Source: Sorangium aterium (GTDB lineage: Bacteria; Myxococcota_A; Polyangia; Polyangiales; Polyangiaceae). Taken from it: a stretch of 64,000 bases of DNA. This document shows positions 16,401-25,702 of the stretch, piece by piece. Location of the stretch: positions 2,790,001 to 2,854,000 of the forward strand of contig NZ_JAQNDK010000001.1 of assembly GCF_028368935.1 (NCBI RefSeq), written 5' to 3'. Below the pieces are notes generated by a model. That model searched no databases. It was given only the letters and a program-made list of their open reading frames with translations, and was not told the DNA's origin. Position 1 is the stretch's first letter, and the number at the start of each line of letters is the position of its first letter. The translations under genes and the position numbers were made by a program.

Positions 16401-17384
16401 ATGGACTGCGAGAAGTTCGACCAGCACGTGATGGACGCGCTCTACGACGAGCTCGACGAGCTGACGTATGCGGCCATGAAACGGCACATGGACGGCTGCG
16501 CCCGGTGCGCGTCGGCGTTCGCCGGGCTGCGCGCGGCCCGCGACGTCGGCGCCTTGCCGTTCGAGGAGCCGAGCGAGGAGCTCGAGGCGCGGATCCTCGA
16601 CGCCGTCGAGGTCGCGCAGAAGAAGACGCCGTTCCGGCGCAAGGCGCTCCGCGCGCTGGCCTGGGCCGGCAGCCACGCGATGCGGCCGCAGCTGGCGATG
16701 GCGGCGCTGTTCGTGCTCGTCATCGGATCGAGCCTGCTCCTGCTGCGGCCGAAGACGGGCGTGGCGCCGGTGCGGGTCACCGAGTGGGGCCAGCCCGCGT
16801 CGGATCAGCACGAGGCGCCCCGCAGCGTCGCGCCTGCCCCCGCGACCGCCGCGATGGAGGAAGGCGACGGCCGGCGCTCGGCCGAGGCCAAGGCGAACGA
16901 CGCGCCCAAGGCGGAGGCCGCGAAGGAGAAGAGCGCGCGTGCGTCCGCGTCCCCGGACGACGGCGCGAGCGCCGCGTTGCACGAGGCGCAAGCGCTGCAA
17001 CGCAAGTCAGGCTGCGCGGCCGCCGTCGGCAAGCTCGACCAGGTCGGCGCGCAGTACCCGGGCACGCCGTCCGCGCACGCCGCGATGTGGGAGGCGGCCC
17101 GGTGCTACCAGGCCTCGGGGGACACGGAGAAGGCGCGCGAGCTGCTGCTCGCGCTGCGCTCCGCGAAGGGTTACGGCGACCGCGCCGAGCAGCAGCTCGC
17201 GGGCCTCGAGGCGAACGCCGCCGGCGCGCAGGCGCAGAACTCGGCGCCGGCGGCCGCCGCCGCGGCGGCGCGGCGCGCTGTGCCCAAGGCGGCGATGCCC
17301 GCGGCGCCGCCGCGCGACGCCGAGGAGCCAGGGGCCGCGGGCTCCTCGCGGGCGGCGCCCGCCGATGCCACGATGTCGCGCTGA
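16401..17384 (+). CDS. Zinc-finger transmembrane anti-sigma factor with TPR-like tail
   Basis: A 327-aa protein. Residues 29-36 carry the anti-sigma zinc motif HxxxCxxC (His29, Cys33, Cys36), with Cys3 as a possible fourth ligand. A membrane helix lies at about 96-115. Beyond it is a Lys/Ala/Glu-rich linker, then a TPR-like outer domain at about 190-270 (ALHEAQALQRKSGCAAAVGKLDQV, AMWEAARCYQASGDTEKARELLLAL), and an Ala/Pro tail. The cytoplasmic N-terminus should hold the preceding sigma factor inactive, and the periplasmic TPR part could sense a protein partner. The cognate relationship is inferred from adjacency and spacing. Confidence 0.85.
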   Translation: MDCEKFDQHVMDALYDELDELTYAAMKRHMDGCARCASAFAGLRAARDVGALPFEEPSEELEARILDAVEVAQKKTPFRRKALRALAWAGSHAMRPQLAMAALFVLVIGSSLLLLRPKTGVAPVRVTEWGQPASDQHEAPRSVAPAPATAAMEEGDGRRSAEAKANDAPKAEAAKEKSARASASPDDGASAALHEAQALQRKSGCAAAVGKLDQVGAQYPGTPSAHAAMWEAARCYQASGDTEKARELLLALRSAKGYGDRAEQQLAGLEANAAGAQAQNSAPAAAAAAARRAVPKAAMPAAPPRDAEEPGAAGSSRAAPADATMSR

Positions 17385-17479
17385 CACGGGTCGCGGGCGC
17401 CGACACGGCCCGCGCCTCCGCCGTCCCCGGCGCCGCGCATCGACCTCACCGCGCGCGCCGCGCTGCGGTGGCGCCAGCG

Positions 17480-17980
17480 TCAGTTCGATCTCACCGGCGC
17501 CTCGCGGATGTAGGCGATCGTCCTGATCGTGCCGACGATGCGCTCGCGATCGTCCGGCGTGAGATCGACGAAGCGGATCCCCATGCCCGGGTTCGGGTTG
17601 TCGTGGAGGGGGCGCACCTCGTTGATCCACTGCACCGTCCCCTCGAGCACGTACGATCCGTCGGCCCCCGGCGGCGAGAAGCGGAGCGTCAGCCGCGTGC
17701 CGATCGAGAGGGGCTGCGTCGTGCGGACGAAGATGCCCATCTCCGAGATGTTCGTGATGGACGCGTAGAGGAACGTGTCATCGGTCTCGCAGTCCACGAG
17801 CCAGGTGACGTCGAGGCGCTCGGACGAGCGTCGGTCGAGCGAATCCGGGGCGGGGATCTCGTGCTCGGCGTCCTCGCCGGAGCCTTGCGTGTCGCCGTAG
17901 GCGCCGGCCTGCGCGCACGAGGGCGACGTACCGCCAGGCGTGTCGGGCGGATGGTTCGAGTCACCACGGCCCCCGGTCAT
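17480..17980 (-). CDS. PilZ-domain c-di-GMP-binding protein
   Basis: A 166-aa protein. The first 48 residues are disordered-looking (Gly/Pro/Asp-rich). A PilZ domain follows with the RxxxR element in RRSSERLDV and the second signature NISEMG (N-x-S-x-x-G), then FVRTTQPLSIGTRLTLRF and GMGIRFVDLTPDDR. Both binding motifs are intact, so c-di-GMP binding is likely. Myxobacteria carry many such stand-alone PilZ proteins, often tied to motility or polysaccharide, but the partner is not evident here. The ATG at 17980 was chosen because upstream in-frame sequence is Arg-rich and unlike the family. Confidence 0.85.
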   Translation of the reverse strand: MTGGRGDSNHPPDTPGGTSPSCAQAGAYGDTQGSGEDAEHEIPAPDSLDRRSSERLDVTWLVDCETDDTFLYASITNISEMGIFVRTTQPLSIGTRLTLRFSPPGADGSYVLEGTVQWINEVRPLHDNPNPGMGIRFVDLTPDDRERIVGTIRTIAYIREAPVRSN

Positions 17981-18109
17981 GAGTCTGCGACTAGCCGCTT
18001 TCCGCACGCGCGTCGAGGGCGCTCGACGAGGAGAAGCACGCGTGCGTCGCCAGGCCGCGCAACAGGAGCCGCGCGGCGCGGCATGCGTCGGGAGCCCCAC
18101 GATGGCAGC

Positions 18110-20839
18110 TCACCGCACGCGGATGACACCGCCGCGGACGCGGTCCTCGTGTTCCGGCCCACGCGTCACCTGAAAGCGCGTCTCACCAGCGAAGAGGCCA
18201 AAGTAGAGCGTGTAGTCGCCCGGGGTGAAGTTGGGCTCGAGCTGGAGCTCGTGGTCGTCCACGACGACGTCGCCCGGCTGCCACAGGCTGAGCGGGTAAC
18301 GCCCCTCGATCACGGGATGGTCGCCGTTGTACCGGCGCTGGAACCCGTCGATGTGAACGAACATCTTCCAGTTGCCGGTGACCGGCCGGTGGACCCGGAA
18401 GTACGTCCGCAGGTGGTAGCTCTTCTGAGGGACGACGCTCGATACCTTCTGGCCGTCGTCGTCGGTCAACTCCCAGCCGAGCACCTCCAGCTGATCCTCG
18501 AACATCGCGTCGAGCGGGTTCTCGGGAGCGGCGGGCTCATCGAGGACGACACGGCCGAGCCAGCTCTCGTTCGGCCTGCCTCCGAGCTCGTTCGACGCAA
18601 GGAGGATCTGGCTGGAGCGGCCGTCGAGGACGGGCAGGTTGCGCTGGTAGCGCTTGCGAAAGAGGCTGTTCAACCGGGGCAGATCGTCGGACTTCACGAC
18701 GAGCCAGCGGCGAGCGGCGGGAGCGTCCGGAACGGCGGTGCCGTCCACGGAGCTCCCCGCGGCGGTGAGCCAGTCGAACGCCTGCAGGACATCGGTGAAC
18801 GAGGTGACCTCGCCGCCCTGGTAATAAGCCGCCGTGCGGCTCCGGACGCCGAGCGTCGCGAGCGGCTCGCCGGGCTTGCGAAGGGACTCGTAGGACGCGA
18901 AGACCTCCTTCGGCGAGAGCTGTGCCGCGAGCGCCGGGTAGTACCAGAAGCTCAGCGCGAAGCCGGCGACGAGGCCGGCGAGCGGCGTGCCGATGGCGCG
19001 TGGGACGGAAGCGCGCGCGACGGCGTGGCGGAACGCGTCGCGCGCCACGAGCAGCAGCACGGGGCTCGCCGCGAGCAGCAGGGGCAGCGCCCACCAGGCG
19101 TTCATCCCGTACGCGGCGAGGTGGTTCGGCATCCTCGCCACGGTTCCCCACCCGATGCGCTTGCCGACGAAGAGCATCGCGCCGACACCGACGAGCGCGG
19201 CCTCGATGACGATCAGCAGGAAGAGCAGGTTGCCGTTCCAGATGCGGGCGAGCTCCGCGGCGCCGGCGTGCACCTCGTCGAGCAGGCGCCGCGCCCACGC
19301 GCCGAAGCTGCGATCGAGGTCGCGGGGCTGCTCTTCGAACCAGGTGAGCGAGACGAGGCCGGCGAACGCGAGCAGGACGAAGCGCATCGCCGATGCCGCT
19401 TCGCCCTCGAAGCTCTTCGGGAAGACGGGCTTGTCGACCGAGAAGACGCTGAGCGCCCTGTCCGGTGAGGTGACGAGATCGCGGTAGAGGACGAAGGCGA
19501 GCACGGCGCAGCCGACGGCGAGCGCTCGCGAGGAGGGAGCGCCGCGCTCGAGATCGCGGATGGCGAGCGCGGCGATGGCGGCGAGGAGCGCGGGGCCGCT
19601 GAACGGGAGCGCCCCGGCGTGCGGCGCGAGGAGCGCAAACGCGCCGTAGGCGAGCGCAGACGTGACGATCAGGGCGATCCGGACGCCGGCCTCGCGATCG
19701 AGGCGAGGGGCGACGCCCTCGCCCGCCCGGTCCGCGGCGGGGGCCCGGAAGAGCCGGCCGACGGCGAACGGCAGGAAGGCGCTCCACGGGAAGAGGGCAT
19801 GGCCGAGCTGGCGCAGCGTGAGATCGAACGTGGACTCGACAGGCGGCTTCTTGAGGAGCGCCACGCCGAGGGCGCGGGGGAGCGGCTCGCCGGCGCTCGA
19901 GCTCGCGAGCACGAGGGCGCCCTGCGCCGTCGCCGCGACGCCGAGCACCAGCGCGGCGGCGCCCACGAGGTCGCCCAGCGTGGGCCCCCGGCCTTCCGGC
20001 TCGGGCCAGGCGCCGGACGTCCGGAGCAGGACCCAGGTCAGGCCGGCGCCGAGCGCGGGGACGGCGACCCCGATCAGCAGGCCGCGGCTGAGGTATCCGG
20101 CGACGACGCCGAGGATCCCCACGGCGAACCACGCGGCCGACGCGAGCCGGGCGCCGCGCTGCGCCCCTCGCCCGCCCTCGAGCAGCGCGCCGATCAGCCC
20201 GCAGAACGCCATCGTGAGCGCGGCCATCGTGACGATGTCGCCGAGCAGGGTGCGCGCCTGCATGACGTAGAGCGGCATCGTCACGAGCACCGCGACGCCG
20301 TACAGGCCGGCCCTTCGATCGACGAGGCGGGCGAGGAACTCGTAGAGCACGAGCGCGCCGGCGAGCCCCCACAGCGCGAGCGGGAGGCGCCCGGCCCAGT
20401 CGTGCAGACCGAACACGCGGAAGCCGAGCGCCATCGAGGTGAACCCGAGCTCGCCCATGCCGAGATCGGTCAGGGTCGGCAGCTGCCCGGAAGCGTCCGC
20501 GAGATCCAGGCCGCGCGCGCCGAAGACGTGGATGGCGATGCGGCGGGCCAGGTCGGCCCGGTCGAGCTCGTAGGGGTCCCAGATGCCGCTCTTGCCGACG
20601 AGGGGCAGCAGCGCGAGGGCCGCGAGCGCGAGGGCCGCGAGCCTCGCGAGGCCGGCGCGCCCGCTCCCGGCGGCCATGCGGTCGCGATCCATGGCCGGCG
20701 CGTCACCGATCTCAGCCGAGCGCGCCTCGAGAGGGGGTACCTCGGCGCGGGGCGGGGCTCCGCTCGCGTGCGGGTCGGGGGCGGCGGGCGGGGCTCCGCT
20801 CTGTGGGTCCCCTCGGTGGACGCTCGACATGCAGGGCAT
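18110..20839 (-). CDS. GT-C superfamily (ArnT/PMT-like) membrane glycosyltransferase
   Basis: About 909 aa. After a Pro/Ala-rich 55-residue head, the first helix ends in SGIWDPYELDRADLARRIA. This is the acidic first-loop motif typical of GT39/GT83 polyprenyl-phosphate-sugar transferases. At least twelve hydrophobic helices follow (to about residue 640), including LPLALWGLAGALVLYEFLARL and PLYVMQARTLLGDIVTMAALTMAF. The C-terminal 270 residues are soluble, with a beta-sandwich-like end (YHLRTYFRVHRPVTGNWKMFVHIDG, FTPGDYTLYFGLFAG). The start could also be the ATG at 20830, which has AAGGGG 9 nt upstream. It should transfer sugar from a lipid carrier to an envelope acceptor; substrate unknown. 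It is divergent from era. Confidence 0.8.
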   Translation of the reverse strand: MPCMSSVHRGDPQSGAPPAAPDPHASGAPPRAEVPPLEARSAEIGDAPAMDRDRMAAGSGRAGLARLAALALAALALLPLVGKSGIWDPYELDRADLARRIAIHVFGARGLDLADASGQLPTLTDLGMGELGFTSMALGFRVFGLHDWAGRLPLALWGLAGALVLYEFLARLVDRRAGLYGVAVLVTMPLYVMQARTLLGDIVTMAALTMAFCGLIGALLEGGRGAQRGARLASAAWFAVGILGVVAGYLSRGLLIGVAVPALGAGLTWVLLRTSGAWPEPEGRGPTLGDLVGAAALVLGVAATAQGALVLASSSAGEPLPRALGVALLKKPPVESTFDLTLRQLGHALFPWSAFLPFAVGRLFRAPAADRAGEGVAPRLDREAGVRIALIVTSALAYGAFALLAPHAGALPFSGPALLAAIAALAIRDLERGAPSSRALAVGCAVLAFVLYRDLVTSPDRALSVFSVDKPVFPKSFEGEAASAMRFVLLAFAGLVSLTWFEEQPRDLDRSFGAWARRLLDEVHAGAAELARIWNGNLLFLLIVIEAALVGVGAMLFVGKRIGWGTVARMPNHLAAYGMNAWWALPLLLAASPVLLLVARDAFRHAVARASVPRAIGTPLAGLVAGFALSFWYYPALAAQLSPKEVFASYESLRKPGEPLATLGVRSRTAAYYQGGEVTSFTDVLQAFDWLTAAGSSVDGTAVPDAPAARRWLVVKSDDLPRLNSLFRKRYQRNLPVLDGRSSQILLASNELGGRPNESWLGRVVLDEPAAPENPLDAMFEDQLEVLGWELTDDDGQKVSSVVPQKSYHLRTYFRVHRPVTGNWKMFVHIDGFQRRYNGDHPVIEGRYPLSLWQPGDVVVDDHELQLEPNFTPGDYTLYFGLFAGETRFQVTRGPEHEDRVRGGVIRVR

Positions 20840-20923
20840 CCCCTTACCGCCTTCGCGCGCGCGTGACCACGGATCGTGGGGAAGCGTTTGTAGCCCCCTT
20901 GGGCGTCTGCTATCGCGCGCGGC

Positions 20924-22435
20924 GTGGTGAAAGCCCGTCCCCAGAGCGCGCCCCAGGGCGCGAAAGCGCGCCCGCAGGCGCCGAAGCCCGCCTCGGCTTC
21001 CCGCGGCCCCCGTCCTGCCGAGAAAGACAGCCGAGGCAGCCGTCGAGGAGCGCAATCCAGCGAAGCCCCCCGGGCGAGCGACGCGGCGATCCCGCGAGGT
21101 CGCCCCCCCCGGCGCGAAAATCAGGCTCACGCCGACGACAAGTCGCGACGTGCGAGCGAGCAGGGCGGCGCGACGCGCGCTGCCGAGCCGGGCAAGGAGC
21201 GGCGGGCCGGCGCGACGCACGCTGCCGAGCCGGGCAAGGAGCGGAAGGCCGGCGCGACGCGCGCTGCCGAGCGGGGCGAGGGGGAGAAGACGGCCAAGCA
21301 GAGGGGCTCCGCGGCGCGCTCCTCCGGCGCGGCCCGCGGCCGGGCAGGGCGTGGGCCCCGCGCGGGCGGTGGCGCGGAGGGTCGACCGCTCCCGGACGGG
21401 AGGGCCGCCGGCCGAGGCGCCACGCAGCACCGGCGCAAGAAGGCCGCCGAGCCGAGGCGGACGGAGGAGGCCGACGCCGCGCTGCCGAAGCGATCCGGGC
21501 GCGTGGCCCTGGTCGGGCGCCCCAACGTCGGCAAATCGACGCTGCTGAACGCGGCGCTCGGCCATCCGCTCGCGATCGTCTCGCCGACGCCTCAGACGAC
21601 GCGCGACGCGATCCTCGGGGTCGTGCACCACGGCCCGGCGGAGATCGCGCTGCTCGACACGCCCGGCCTTCACCGGCCGCGCACGGAGCTCGGGCGCGTG
21701 ATGAACCAGGCGGCGCGCGAGGCGGCGCGGGGCGCCGACGTGATCGTGTTCGTGACCGAAGCGCCGGATCCCGCGCGCCTGCCGAGGCGCGTGAAGGAGG
21801 ACGAGGACGGCCCGCCGCTCGCGCCGCACCCGGGCGATCTGACGTTGCTCGCGGACCTGGGGAGCGAAGCGCCGGTGGTGTTCGTGCTCAACAAGGTCGA
21901 CAGGATGCGGGACAAGGCGCTGCTCTTGCCGCTCCTCGACGCGTTCGCCAAGCTCCGGGATTTCGCGGCGATCGTCCCCGTCTCGGCGCTGCGCGAGGAC
22001 GGCGTCCAGCGCGTGCTCGACGAGGTGGCGAAGCTCTGCCCCGAGCGGGACTGGGGCTTCGCGCCCGATGAGCTCACCGACAGGCCGACGCGCTTCTTCG
22101 CCGCCGAGTACGTGCGCGAGCAGATCCTGCGCGCGACGAAGGCCGAGGTGCCCCACGCGAGCGCCGTGCAGATCGAGCGCTACGTCGAGCCGACAGGCGA
22201 GGGCGCGCTGCACATCGACGCGACCATCCACGTGGAGCGGCCCGGGCAGAAGAAGATCCTGATCGGCGCGGGCGCGGAGCAGCTGAAGCGCATCGGCACG
22301 GAGGCTCGGCTCCGGATAGAGGAGCTCGTCGGCCGGCAGGTGAACCTCAAGCTCTGGGTTCGGGTGACGCCGGAGTGGCGTGAGTCGCGGGAGCGGCTGG
22401 ACGAGCTCGGTTACAACAAGGGAGAGACCTCGTGA
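20924..22435 (+). CDS. era: GTPase Era with long basic N-terminal extension
   Basis: 503 aa against about 300 for typical Era. The C-terminal 310 residues are a complete Era: G1 GRPNVGKST, G2 region TPQTTRDAI, G3 DTPGLH, G4 NKVD and the KH domain ending GRQVNLKLWVRV. Era binds 16S rRNA during 30S assembly. The N-terminal roughly 190 residues are Lys/Arg/Ala/Pro-rich and contain three 14-residue tandem units (GATRAAEPGKERRA-like). No internal start sits just before the G domain without cutting its first strand, so the tail is probably translated, although the GTG at 20924 has no good RBS. The stop overlaps the GTG of der. Confidence 0.9.
   Translation: MVKARPQSAPQGAKARPQAPKPASASRGPRPAEKDSRGSRRGAQSSEAPRASDAAIPRGRPPRRENQAHADDKSRRASEQGGATRAAEPGKERRAGATHAAEPGKERKAGATRAAERGEGEKTAKQRGSAARSSGAARGRAGRGPRAGGGAEGRPLPDGRAAGRGATQHRRKKAAEPRRTEEADAALPKRSGRVALVGRPNVGKSTLLNAALGHPLAIVSPTPQTTRDAILGVVHHGPAEIALLDTPGLHRPRTELGRVMNQAAREAARGADVIVFVTEAPDPARLPRRVKEDEDGPPLAPHPGDLTLLADLGSEAPVVFVLNKVDRMRDKALLLPLLDAFAKLRDFAAIVPVSALREDGVQRVLDEVAKLCPERDWGFAPDELTDRPTRFFAAEYVREQILRATKAEVPHASAVQIERYVEPTGEGALHIDATIHVERPGQKKILIGAGAEQLKRIGTEARLRIEELVGRQVNLKLWVRVTPEWRESRERLDELGYNKGETS
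21167..21292 (+). repeat. 42-bp tandem repeat (3 copies) in the era N-terminal tail
   Basis: Units start at 21167, 21209 and 21251 with the same GGCGCGACG beginning. They are in frame and encode 14-residue basic units. The third copy is more diverged. Confidence 0.8.
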
Positions 22436-24246
22436 GCGCGGCAAAGCCAGCCCTTTCCAGATCGAACAAGCGCAGCCAGGGAGCTGCCGGACGCGGGCGG
22501 ACAGCGAAGAAGGGCGACGCCCCCGAGAAGAGGGGCGGCGTCGCTCCCAGGAAGGGCGCGGCCGCCTCCGGCAAGGGCGCTGCCGCTCCCGGAAAGCGCG
22601 CTGCGGCGCCCGGCAAGGGCGCTGCCGCTCCCGGAAAGCGCGCTGCGGCGCCCGGCAAGGGCGCTGCTGCTCGCGGAAAGAGCGCAGCGGCGCCCGGCAA
22701 GGGCGCTGCCGCTCGCGGAAAGAGCGAAGCGGCGCCCGGCAAGAGCGCCGCCGGAACGAAGAAGGGCAGCAAATCCGCCCCGGGCAAGGGCCGCGCTCTC
22801 TCCGAGCCGATCAGCCACGAGGCGGCGGAGGAGAGGGAGGAGTTCGCGGCGGAGCTCGCCGAGGAGGTCATCGCGGCCGCCGAGGACGCCGCGGCCGATG
22901 CGCCTGCGCTGCCCCCGTCGGCCGGGATCGTGGCGCTGGTCGGGCGGCCCAACACCGGCAAGAGCACGCTGTTCAACCGGCTGATCGGCAAGCGCATCGC
23001 GATCGTGCACGACGAGCCCGGGGTGACCCGCGATCGCCACTACGGCGACGTCACCTCGCGGGGACGGCGCTTCACGCTCGTCGACACGGGCGGGTTCGAC
23101 CCCGAGAGCGATGATCCCATGCGGCAGGGGATCAAGCGGCAGATCGACCTCGCCATCGCCGAGGCCGACGTCATCGTGTGCGTGCTCGACGCCGTGACGC
23201 CGGTCACGCCGTCCGAGCACGCCGAGCTCGGCCTGCTGCGCCGCGCGGGAAAGCCCGTGATCTACGTCGCCAACAAGGCGGACTCGCCGAAGGCCGAGGT
23301 GGAGGCGGCGGAGCTGTACCGCCTCGGGATGGAGCGGCTCATCCCGATCAGCGCCCTCCATGGCCGCGGCATCTCGGATCTGGAGATGGCCATCGAGGCG
23401 GCGCTCCCCGCGAAGCCCGCGGCGCCCGAGGAGTCGGCCGAGGGGGCGCTCCGCATCGCCATCATCGGGCGGCCCAACGCGGGGAAGTCGTCCCTCGTCA
23501 ACCGCATCGCGGGCGAGGAGCGCATGCTGGTCGACGCGACGCCCGGCACGACGCGCGATCCGATCGACACGCTGGCCGAGCGCGACGGGAAGCGGTTCTT
23601 GCTCATCGACACGGCCGGCATCCGGCGCAAGTCGAAGGTGGCGAAGGAGGACAGCGCCGTCGAGGCGGTCAGCGTGATCCACGCGATCCGCGCCATGGAG
23701 CGGGCGGAGGTCGTGCTCCTGCTCTGCGACGCGGCCGAGGGCGTGGCCGAGCAGGACGCCAAGATCCTCGGCCTCGCGGTCGATCGCGGGTGCGGCGTCG
23801 TGATCGGCCTCAACAAGATCGATCTCCTCGACCGCAAGACGCTCGCCAAGGCGGAGCAGGACGCCCGCGACAAGCTCTCGTTCGTGCCGTGGGCGCCGAT
23901 CGCGCACGTGAGCGCGCGCAGCGGGCGCGGCGTGGCGAAGCTCATCGAGACCGCGGCCCAGGTGGCCGACGCCTACCGCAAGCGCGTGCCCACCGGGGAG
24001 CTCAACCGCTTCTTCGAGCAGATCCTGCTCACGCACCCGCCGCCCACGCACGGCGGGCGCGCGCCCCGCCTGTTCTTCGTCACGCAAGCCGAGACGTCGC
24101 CGCCGCTGTTCGTCGTCGTCGCGAGCGATCCCGACAAGCTCCACTTCAGCTACAGGCGCTACGTGGCGAACCAGCTCCGGCAGGCGTTCGGGCTGGAGGG
24201 CGTGCCGGTCCGTGTGAAGTACAAGGAGCGCAGGCGGCGAGGGTAG
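22432..24246 (+). CDS. der: Ribosome-assembly GTPase Der (EngA) with repeat-rich basic tail
   Basis: 604 aa; typical Der is 440-490. Two consecutive G domains are complete. The first has GRPNTGKST, DTGGF and NKAD; the second has GRPNAGKSS, DTAGIRR and NKID. A C-terminal KH domain ends GVPVRVKYKERRRRG. Der acts in 50S subunit maturation. The first 160 residues are a Lys/Ala/Gly/Pro tail with four 14-residue units, followed by an acidic helix (EEREEFAAELAEEV). The GTG start overlaps era's stop (GTGA) and has GGGAG about 8 nt upstream, so the two GTPases are coupled. Confidence 0.93.
   Translation: MSAAKPALSRSNKRSQGAAGRGRTAKKGDAPEKRGGVAPRKGAAASGKGAAAPGKRAAAPGKGAAAPGKRAAAPGKGAAARGKSAAAPGKGAAARGKSEAAPGKSAAGTKKGSKSAPGKGRALSEPISHEAAEEREEFAAELAEEVIAAAEDAAADAPALPPSAGIVALVGRPNTGKSTLFNRLIGKRIAIVHDEPGVTRDRHYGDVTSRGRRFTLVDTGGFDPESDDPMRQGIKRQIDLAIAEADVIVCVLDAVTPVTPSEHAELGLLRRAGKPVIYVANKADSPKAEVEAAELYRLGMERLIPISALHGRGISDLEMAIEAALPAKPAAPEESAEGALRIAIIGRPNAGKSSLVNRIAGEERMLVDATPGTTRDPIDTLAERDGKRFLLIDTAGIRRKSKVAKEDSAVEAVSVIHAIRAMERAEVVLLLCDAAEGVAEQDAKILGLAVDRGCGVVIGLNKIDLLDRKTLAKAEQDARDKLSFVPWAPIAHVSARSGRGVAKLIETAAQVADAYRKRVPTGELNRFFEQILLTHPPPTHGGRAPRLFFVTQAETSPPLFVVVASDPDKLHFSYRRYVANQLRQAFGLEGVPVRVKYKERRRRG
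22570..22737 (+). repeat. 42-bp tandem repeat (4 copies) in the der N-terminal tail
   Basis: Four in-frame copies begin with GGCAAGGGC at 22570, 22612, 22654 and 22696. The first two are nearly identical and encode GKGAAAPGKRAAAP; the last two change Arg to Ser and Pro to Arg. The sequence is unrelated to the era repeat although the period is equal. Confidence 0.85.
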
Positions 24247-24252
24247 GCCGGG

Positions 24253-24323
24253 GGCAGCCCAGCTGCCTCCTCCAGACCGTTTCCGAGTACCGCAGGGCAG
24301 CCAGAAGAACGGCCGAGCTGCCC
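24253..24323. terminator. Two stem-loops between convergent der and the ArsA-like gene
   Basis: GGCAGC/GCTGCC (24253-24258 and 24262-24267) forms a short tight hairpin, and GGGCAGC/GCTGCCC (24295-24301 and 24317-24323) a second one. They lie between the stops at 24246 and 24328. No T-tract is present. Confidence 0.45.
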
Positions 24324-24327
24324 GTGG

Positions 24328-25554
24328 CTACCCCGCCGCCCCGGGCAGCGGCGCCAGCACGTCGGCGATCCTCGCGAGGCCGGCCACGTCGTGGATGTCG
24401 TACGGGAACGCCGGGACGTCGACGCGGACGCTGCCGCCGCTCTGCTCGTCCTCGAGCGCCGTCTCGAGGGCGATCAGGTTCAGCTGATCGAGCTTGCCCA
24501 TGCGGCTCTCATCCTTCGCGGCCTGAAGCAGGCGCGCCGCGGCGCCGGACGCGAGCGCAAGGCTGCTCCCGTCGAGCGCGGCGGCGATCTCGCCGACGCC
24601 CGGGAGCGCGCCGTACACCGGGTGGACGCGGTTCACGACGAACGCGTCGCGACGCATCTGCTGCTCGCGCAGACGATCGGCGAAGTACAGCACCTCGCGC
24701 ACGCAGAGCGGATCGGGCGTCGTGACGAGCACGTAGGCCACGTCGGGGCCGCGGAGCGCCGACGCCACCGCGTCCGCCCGCTGCTTCCAGCCGCCGAAGA
24801 CCGCGTTCATCTCGCTGATGAACGCCGCGATCTGCTCGAGGAAGCCGCTGCCGGTCAGCTTGCCGATGCCCCGCAGCACCGCGGCGGTCGAGCGCGCCAG
24901 CAGGTTGAGCGAGAGCTTGCCGGAGCTCTGGAAGGCCTGCACGAACCACCGCGTCGCCGCGCCGTCGATGGCGCCGACGAGGCGCTCCGGCGCGTCGAGG
25001 AAATCCAGCGCGTTCGCCGTGGGCGGCGTGTCGAGCAGGACGAGGTCGTAGCTCGGGTCGCTCCTGACGGCGTAGAGCTTCTCCATCGCCATGTACTCCT
25101 GCGTGCCCGCGAGCGACGTGGAGATGTACTTGTAGAGGACGTTGCCGAGGATCCGGTCGCGCTGCTCGGGCGTGGGGGCGAGCGACGCGACGAGGCCATC
25201 GAAGGTCGACTTCGTGTCGAGCATCATGACCGTCATCGAGCCGGGCACGTCGACCCCCGCCCTGGCGAAGCGGGCGGGCTCGATCGTCTGCGCCTCGGTC
25301 GTCATCTCCTCGAGCCCGAGGCTCTGGGACAGCCGGCGCGCCGGATCGATCGTCAGGCAAAGGACGCGCTTGCCGCGGCGGGCGGCGGCGAGGCCGAGCG
25401 CTGCAGTCGTGGTCGTCTTGCCGACGCCGCCGCAGCCGACGCAGAGGATCACCCTGCGGGAGGCGAGCAGCGGGGCCAGACCGGCGTGGTCTGCCTGGAG
25501 GGACGCGTCGGCGGCGGGCGGGCTGTTCCGAGGGGGTGCGAGCGAGCCGGGCAT
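24328..25554 (-). CDS. ArsA/GET3-family ATPase
   Basis: A 408-aa single-domain member of the anion-transporting/tail-anchored-protein ATPase family. The P-loop is GCGGVGKTTTT (about residues 40-50, deviant Walker A). It is followed by CLTIDPARRL (switch-like), LVLLDTPPTANALDFLDAP (switch II), and VTTPDPLCVREVLYFADRL with VVNRVHP for nucleotide binding. Arsenical efflux seems unlikely, since no arsB or arsR is nearby. Myxobacteria have several such proteins of unknown cargo. There are no obvious partners here; it ends convergent with der. The ATG has no strong RBS. Confidence 0.85.
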   Translation of the reverse strand: MPGSLAPPRNSPPAADASLQADHAGLAPLLASRRVILCVGCGGVGKTTTTAALGLAAARRGKRVLCLTIDPARRLSQSLGLEEMTTEAQTIEPARFARAGVDVPGSMTVMMLDTKSTFDGLVASLAPTPEQRDRILGNVLYKYISTSLAGTQEYMAMEKLYAVRSDPSYDLVLLDTPPTANALDFLDAPERLVGAIDGAATRWFVQAFQSSGKLSLNLLARSTAAVLRGIGKLTGSGFLEQIAAFISEMNAVFGGWKQRADAVASALRGPDVAYVLVTTPDPLCVREVLYFADRLREQQMRRDAFVVNRVHPVYGALPGVGEIAAALDGSSLALASGAAARLLQAAKDESRMGKLDQLNLIALETALEDEQSGGSVRVDVPAFPYDIHDVAGLARIADVLAPLPGAAG

Positions 25555-25702
25555 TGCGCGCGACCTGAGGCCGCGGCCCCTTGTAGCACGAACCGGAGGG
25601 GGGCGAGCGCCCAGCCTGCGGCGTCGTGACCGTTCGGCCTGCGGCGAAGCGACTGCTCAGCTTGCGGCGCAGCGACCGCTCAGCCTGCGGCGTCGCGATC
25701 GC

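Noticed and set aside
17941-18000. tRNA-like GGTTCGAGTC sequence.
   Set aside because: It lies inside the PilZ gene and no cloverleaf arms flank it.
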